41,222 nt of DNA, taken from positions 88,243 to 129,464 of the forward strand of contig NZ_KB714698.1 of NCBI RefSeq assembly GCF_000349725.1, given 5' to 3'. Shown one piece after another: positions 38,521-41,222 of the stretch. Below the pieces are notes generated by a model. That model worked only from the letters and a program-made list of their open reading frames with translations, made no database searches and was not told the origin of the DNA. The translations under genes and the position numbers were made by a program. Origin of the DNA: Ligilactobacillus pobuzihii E100301 = KCTC 13174. GTDB taxonomy: Bacteria; Bacillota; Bacilli; Lactobacillales; Lactobacillaceae. The first letter of the stretch is position 1. Each line of letters begins with the position of its first letter.

Positions 38521-39261
38521 TTAAACATCGATCACTTTTTCTAAAAAGGCCTTGGTCCTTTCATTTGTTGGGTTTTCAAAGATTTGTTGCGGTGTTCCTT
38601 TCTCCGTGACTTTGCCATCATCCATGAAAACGACTTGATCAGCAACTTCTTTAGCAAAACCCATTTCATGGGTGACCACAACCATTGTCATACCTTCCTT
38701 AGCTAAAGTTTTCATAACCGCTAAAACATCTCCGACCATTTCCGGATCAAGCGCTGATGTCGGTTCATCAAACAACATAATATCCGGATTCATAGCTAAA
38801 GCACGTGCGATCGCGACTCGTTGCTTTTGACCGCCGGATAACGAAGCAGGCATGGCAGAATACTTATCAGTCAAACCTACAGTCTCAAGCAGCTTTTTAG
38901 CTTGTCCCTGTGCTTTTTCAGTCGTCTCTTTCCCCAATTGAACAGGTGCTAAAGTTATATTTTCTCCGACTGTCAAATTGTTAAATAAATTAAAATGTTG
39001 AAACACCATTCCAATATTTTCACGTGCTTTGTCGATATCGACTTTAGGTTGGCTGATATCAACACCATCTATCTCGATCGACCCTGAGGTAGGGTCTTCC
39101 AATTTATTTAAACAGCGTAATAAAGTACTTTTACCGGAACCAGAAGGACCAATCACAACAACAACTTCACCATTTTCAACTGAAAAATTGATCCCCTTTA
39201 AAACATGGTTGTCGCCATAATTTTTATTTAAATCTTTAACGTTAACCTTTAAATCTGACAC
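38521..39261 (-). CDS. glnQ: Polar amino acid ABC transporter ATPase (GlnQ-type)
   Basis: 246 residues. Walker A GPSGSGKS (38-45), signature [15 protein letters not shown], Walker [14 protein letters not shown] and H-loop VVTHEM. The close match to GlnQ/ArtP-type ATPases suggests glutamine or another polar amino acid, but no permease or binding protein gene adjoins it. GTG start with GGAGGA 8 bases upstream. A short CGAGC/GCTCG hairpin overlaps the region before the ribosome site. Confidence 0.92.
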   Translation of the reverse strand: MSDLKVNVKDLNKNYGDNHVLKGINFSVENGEVVVVIGPSGSGKSTLLRCLNKLEDPTSGSIEIDGVDISQPKVDIDKARENIGMVFQHFNLFNNLTVGENITLAPVQLGKETTEKAQGQAKKLLETVGLTDKYSAMPASLSGGQKQRVAIARALAMNPDIMLFDEPTSALDPEMVGDVLAVMKTLAKEGMTMVVVTHEMGFAKEVADQVVFMDDGKVTEKGTPQQIFENPTNERTKAFLEKVIDV

Positions 39262-39349
39262 TGGACATCCTCCTCGAGCAAGCTCGAAATAAGAGCTCTA
39301 TCTTTACTAACCGATTTTATTAACCGTTCAAAACTCATTCAAATCTAAT

Positions 39350-39370
39350 GTATACAAGTATACCACATTG
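39350..39370 (-). promoter_or_regulatory. glnQ promoter with operator-like repeats
   Basis: The minus strand has an extended -10 TGG-TATACT. It overlaps GTATAC-TT-GTATAC (39350-39363 as read on the plus strand with AA spacing), two palindromic half-sites. Just upstream is TTGAC-N5-GTCAA (39368-39382). The latter gives a TTGACT only 14 bases from the -10, a non-standard spacing. Confidence 0.45.
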
Positions 39371-39416
39371 ACAGATAGTCAACATCGATATAATTCAATC
39401 AGATACATTTTTTCGT

Positions 39417-39486
39417 AAACTGGGAGTTTTTTGATTAAGATCCAATTGAAAAAAGATAAACTGGGAATATGTGCTATATTTAGCAC
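39417..39486. repeat. Short direct repeat and hairpin upstream of glnQ
   Basis: AAACTGGGA occurs at 39417-39425 and again at 39458-39466, 41 bases apart. It is followed by a perfect GTGCTA-TATT-TAGCAC hairpin (39471-39486). No gene is visible. The gap 39262-39607 otherwise holds the glnQ promoter and the tRNA terminator. Confidence 0.4.
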
Positions 39487-39548
39487 TATTTCTAATCTTC
39501 ATGGTAACCAAAACTAAAAATAGACAAAAAGAAATAAAAACAACCAAA

Positions 39549-39592
39549 TAAAAAAGGTCGTCTTATCAACGTCTTAAACGCGATTGACAACC
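39549..39592 (-). terminator. Terminator of tRNA-Gln
   Basis: The minus strand pairs GGTTGTC with GACGACC (one wobble), with inner ATC/GAT and CGT/ACG helices, followed by TTTTTTATTT. Confidence 0.7.
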
Positions 39593-39607
39593 ATTAAAAA
39601 CTAAATA

Positions 39608-39680
39608 TTGGGCATACAGGTCTCGAACCTGTAAATTATGGATTCAGAGTCCACTGCCTTACCAGTTTGGCGAATGCCCA
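39608..39680 (-). tRNA. tRNA-Gln (anticodon CUG)
   Basis: A full 73-base cloverleaf. Acceptor TGGGCAT/ATGCCCA, D stem GCC/GGC, anticodon stem GTGGA/TCCAT with loop CTCTGAA (anticodon CTG), T arm ACAGG-TTCGAGA-CCTGT, discriminator A. CCA is not encoded. The first pair is U1-A72, the identity element used by the GatCAB amidotransferase route to Gln-tRNA. It reads CAG codons. Confidence 0.93.
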
Positions 39681-39696
39681 ATAACTCAACTTCATT

Positions 39697-39725
39697 AGTG
39701 TACTATAATTTGAAAACTTTGTCAA
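39697..39725 (-). promoter_or_regulatory. Promoter of tRNA-Gln
   Basis: Consensus TTGACA -35, 17-base spacer, TACACT -10, placed about 17 bases before the tRNA 5' end. Confidence 0.7.
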
Positions 39726-39787
39726 GATATATTTAAATTTTTTACAATAGCAGTAATGAAGAAAATTATATACAAAAATAAATAACA

Positions 39788-40096
39788 CTATTTACCTTGA
39801 TCCAAGGTTTCGGTTAATTCATCCGTGTGTTTTTTCAAATAATGTAACAATTCATGTTCATTTTTAAAAATATGCGGATGAACTTGTCCATGCAACCTTA
39901 AAGTGATCTTGCTGATTTTAATTCGACCAGTCCATGTATAAGTATGTTCGGCAATAAAGCGATTCAAATAGTTGCCGTCAGCATCCTGGCCAAAGTTCAT
40001 CACATAGACCCTTTCAGGCACCATCAATGGATTAACGTGCTCTTTTGTATATGGGATCTTGTTTGCACGCAAGAAATGTTTTGTTTTTTTGAGCAA
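39788..40096 (-). CDS. Small protein of unknown function
   Basis: 102 residues, basic and His-rich (HTYTWTGRIKISKITLRLHGQVHPHIF), with a helical, acidic end. No membrane helix and no recognised motif. TTG start with AAGGAGG 8 bases upstream, which makes translation likely. It lies alone between two tRNA genes, each with its own promoter; no promoter of its own is obvious, so it may be expressed by read-through from tRNA-Glu. Confidence 0.7.
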   Translation of the reverse strand: MLKKTKHFLRANKIPYTKEHVNPLMVPERVYVMNFGQDADGNYLNRFIAEHTYTWTGRIKISKITLRLHGQVHPHIFKNEHELLHYLKKHTDELTETLDQGK

Positions 40097-40193
40097 GTCT
40101 GTACCCTCCTTGTTGATAGTTTCCTGGCAATTCGTATTATCACTAATTATTATAACTCACATAAATGAAAATAATCACTCTTTGTGGAAATGA

Positions 40194-40236
40194 TGATAAA
40201 AAGAAAGAATGCCTGTAAAGTTGATTCACAAGCATT
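40194..40236 (-). terminator. Terminator of tRNA-Glu
   Basis: The minus strand pairs GAATGC-T-TGT with ACA-G-GCATTC, followed by TTTCTTTTT, 25 bases after the tRNA end. Confidence 0.8.
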
Positions 40237-40260
40237 CTCTTAACTCGTACCTTGCCACTA

Positions 40261-40333
40261 TCACCCGTACGGGGATCGAACCCGTAACTCCGCCTTGAGA
40301 GGGCGACGTCTTAACCAATTTGACCAACGGGCA
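40261..40333 (-). tRNA. tRNA-Glu (anticodon CUC)
   Basis: 73-base cloverleaf. Anticodon stem TCGCC/GGCGG with loop CTCTCAA gives anticodon CTC (reads GAG). T arm ACGGG-TTCGATC-CCCGT, discriminator A, CCA not encoded. The acceptor is TGCCCGT/ACGGGTG. Its first two pairs are U1.G72 and G2.U71, whereas the common Firmicutes tRNA-Glu has G1-C72. The rest closely follows that tRNA, so the identity is secure. Confidence 0.9.
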
Positions 40334-40347
40334 AAATTACTCTTTTA

Positions 40348-40375
40348 ATTATACAATAAAACAAGCGATTGTCAA
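40348..40375 (-). promoter_or_regulatory. Strong promoter of tRNA-Glu
   Basis: Perfect TTGACA and TATAAT elements with a 16-base spacer; the predicted start is about 7 bases before the tRNA. The spacer 40097-40441 holds only this promoter, the tRNA and its terminator. Confidence 0.85.
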
Positions 40376-40441
40376 ACCAATTTAAAAAAATTTTTATGAA
40401 AAGTACTTTTTTATAAAATAAAGAATAAACAGTATTTGGTT

Positions 40442-41038
40442 TTAACCTTGCCACCAAGCATCAAATACCTCTTGTAATTTTTCAACTGCACGACCTCGGT
40501 GACTTATGGTATTTTTTTCTGTCATCGTTAATTCAGCAAATGATTTCTTTAATGGTGGATAATAAAACAACGGATCGTACCCAAATCCATCTGAGCCCTG
40601 TTCTTTACACAAAATCCGCCCTTTGACCTCACCCATCACAGTCAATGGTAAAACACCTGGCCGTACCACAACGATCGAACAGTGAAAACGTGCCGTGCGA
40701 TCCTTGATATTTACGCCTTGCAATTTTGTTAGCAGTTTTTTCTTATTAGCTTCATCATCATGATCACCAGCGTAACGAGCAGAATGGATTCCTGGGGCTC
40801 CGTGTAAAAAATCAACTATTAATCCTGAATCATCAGCTAATACGGGAATATTTAGTGCATCCATTAAAGTATTAGCTTTAATTAAGGCATTTTCTTCAAA
40901 AGTTTGCCCATTTTCATCGATCACATAGTTTTCATCCAGGTCAGCTAACGTTTTAACTAGCACACCTTTTTCTTCAAAAATCTGTCGATATTCAGCAGCT
41001 TTGCCAGAATTAGCAGTTGCAATTAAGATCGTGTCCAC
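40442..41038 (-). CDS. rdgB: XTP/dITP diphosphatase (RdgB/HAM1)
   Basis: Hydrolyses deaminated purine nucleoside triphosphates (dITP, XTP) to monophosphates, keeping them out of DNA and RNA. 198 residues. N-terminal nucleotide motif ATANSGKAAEY, metal-binding LADDSGLIVDFLHGAPGIHSARYAG, and the C-terminal SHRGRA base-contact motif. GTG start with GGGAGGG about 8 bases upstream; an out-of-frame ATG touches it. In lactobacilli it often follows racE/murI, which would be off the right edge. Confidence 0.96.
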   Translation of the reverse strand: MDTILIATANSGKAAEYRQIFEEKGVLVKTLADLDENYVIDENGQTFEENALIKANTLMDALNIPVLADDSGLIVDFLHGAPGIHSARYAGDHDDEANKKKLLTKLQGVNIKDRTARFHCSIVVVRPGVLPLTVMGEVKGRILCKEQGSDGFGYDPLFYYPPLKKSFAELTMTEKNTISHRGRAVEKLQEVFDAWWQG

Positions 41039-41170
41039 ATAAATCCCTCCCCATATTTCTCAGTCCTTAACTATTATGCCAAACATTTGTAAAAATTACT
41101 AGCATGATCACAAAAATTCTAAAAAAACGCCTGATTTACAATCCAAGTGCAACACAAGTCAAAATTAAAC

Positions 41171-41189
41171 AAAAAAGCCATAAAGGCCT
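41171..41189 (-). terminator. Weak candidate terminator of a gene beyond the right edge
   Basis: The minus strand forms AGGCC-TTTAT-GGCTT followed by TTTT, only 5 bp. It would end a minus-strand transcript entering from outside. I see no gene in 41039-41222. Confidence 0.35.
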
Positions 41190-41222
41190 AAACTATAAGT
41201 GTCTAAACTAAATAGAAAGGCA

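Overview
The window is chromosomal core sequence from a low-GC Gram-positive bacterium, almost certainly a member of the Lactobacillaceae. Evidence: low overall GC, strong AGGAGG-type ribosome binding sites, DUF2969, a SUF cluster of the SufCDSUB type, a MurT/GatD pair, tRNA-Gln with a U1-A72 pair, and the order tdk-prfA-prmC-sua5-upp-atpBEFHAGDC-ywzB-murA-mbl. The genus cannot be fixed from sequence reading alone. I see no prophage, CRISPR array, transposase or restriction system.

Layout. 1-3040: a cysteine desulfurase cut by the window edge, ezrA, and a divergent free-methionine-sulfoxide reductase. 3086-6707: rpsD behind a structured S4-type leader, rarA, a 6S RNA gene, a small membrane protein and a universal stress protein. 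6722-10895: tag glycosylase, an APH-like kinase, an APC-family amino acid permease and a GNAT-like protein. 11037-16657: the iron-sulfur cluster operon sufCDSUB (minus strand) with a Fur-type palindrome on its promoter, preceded by an ArsC/Spx-like gene. 16795-21490: cell-shape and wall genes (mbl, yidD, a DUF2969 gene, rodA; ywzB, murA). 21565-28320: a dispersed repeat, then the whole F1Fo ATP synthase operon. 28544-32843: upp, sua5, prmC, prfA, tdk. 33028-35195: murT-gatD on the plus strand. 35286-39363: manA, a serine hydrolase, a histidine phosphatase, a small unknown protein and a lone GlnQ-type ATPase. 39549-41038: tRNA-Gln(CUG), an unknown small gene, tRNA-Glu(CUC) and rdgB.

How it fits together. 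Most genes serve envelope growth (EzrA, RodA, Mbl, MurA, MurT/GatD), energy coupling (ATP synthase), translation (S4, RF1, PrmC, Sua5, tRNAs), Fe-S cluster assembly and nucleotide salvage or clean-up (Upp, Tdk, RdgB).

The more unusual signals are small and non-coding. They are a two-copy hairpin repeat, one copy of which seems to end the atp operon; a Fur-like box over the suf promoter; a perfect palindrome over the murT -10 region; two C34 tRNAs, one with a U1.G72 end pair; and AT-rich inverted repeats before the permease. I found no convincing new multi-gene system. Several start codons were moved from the longest possible frame to ones with a proper ribosome binding site.
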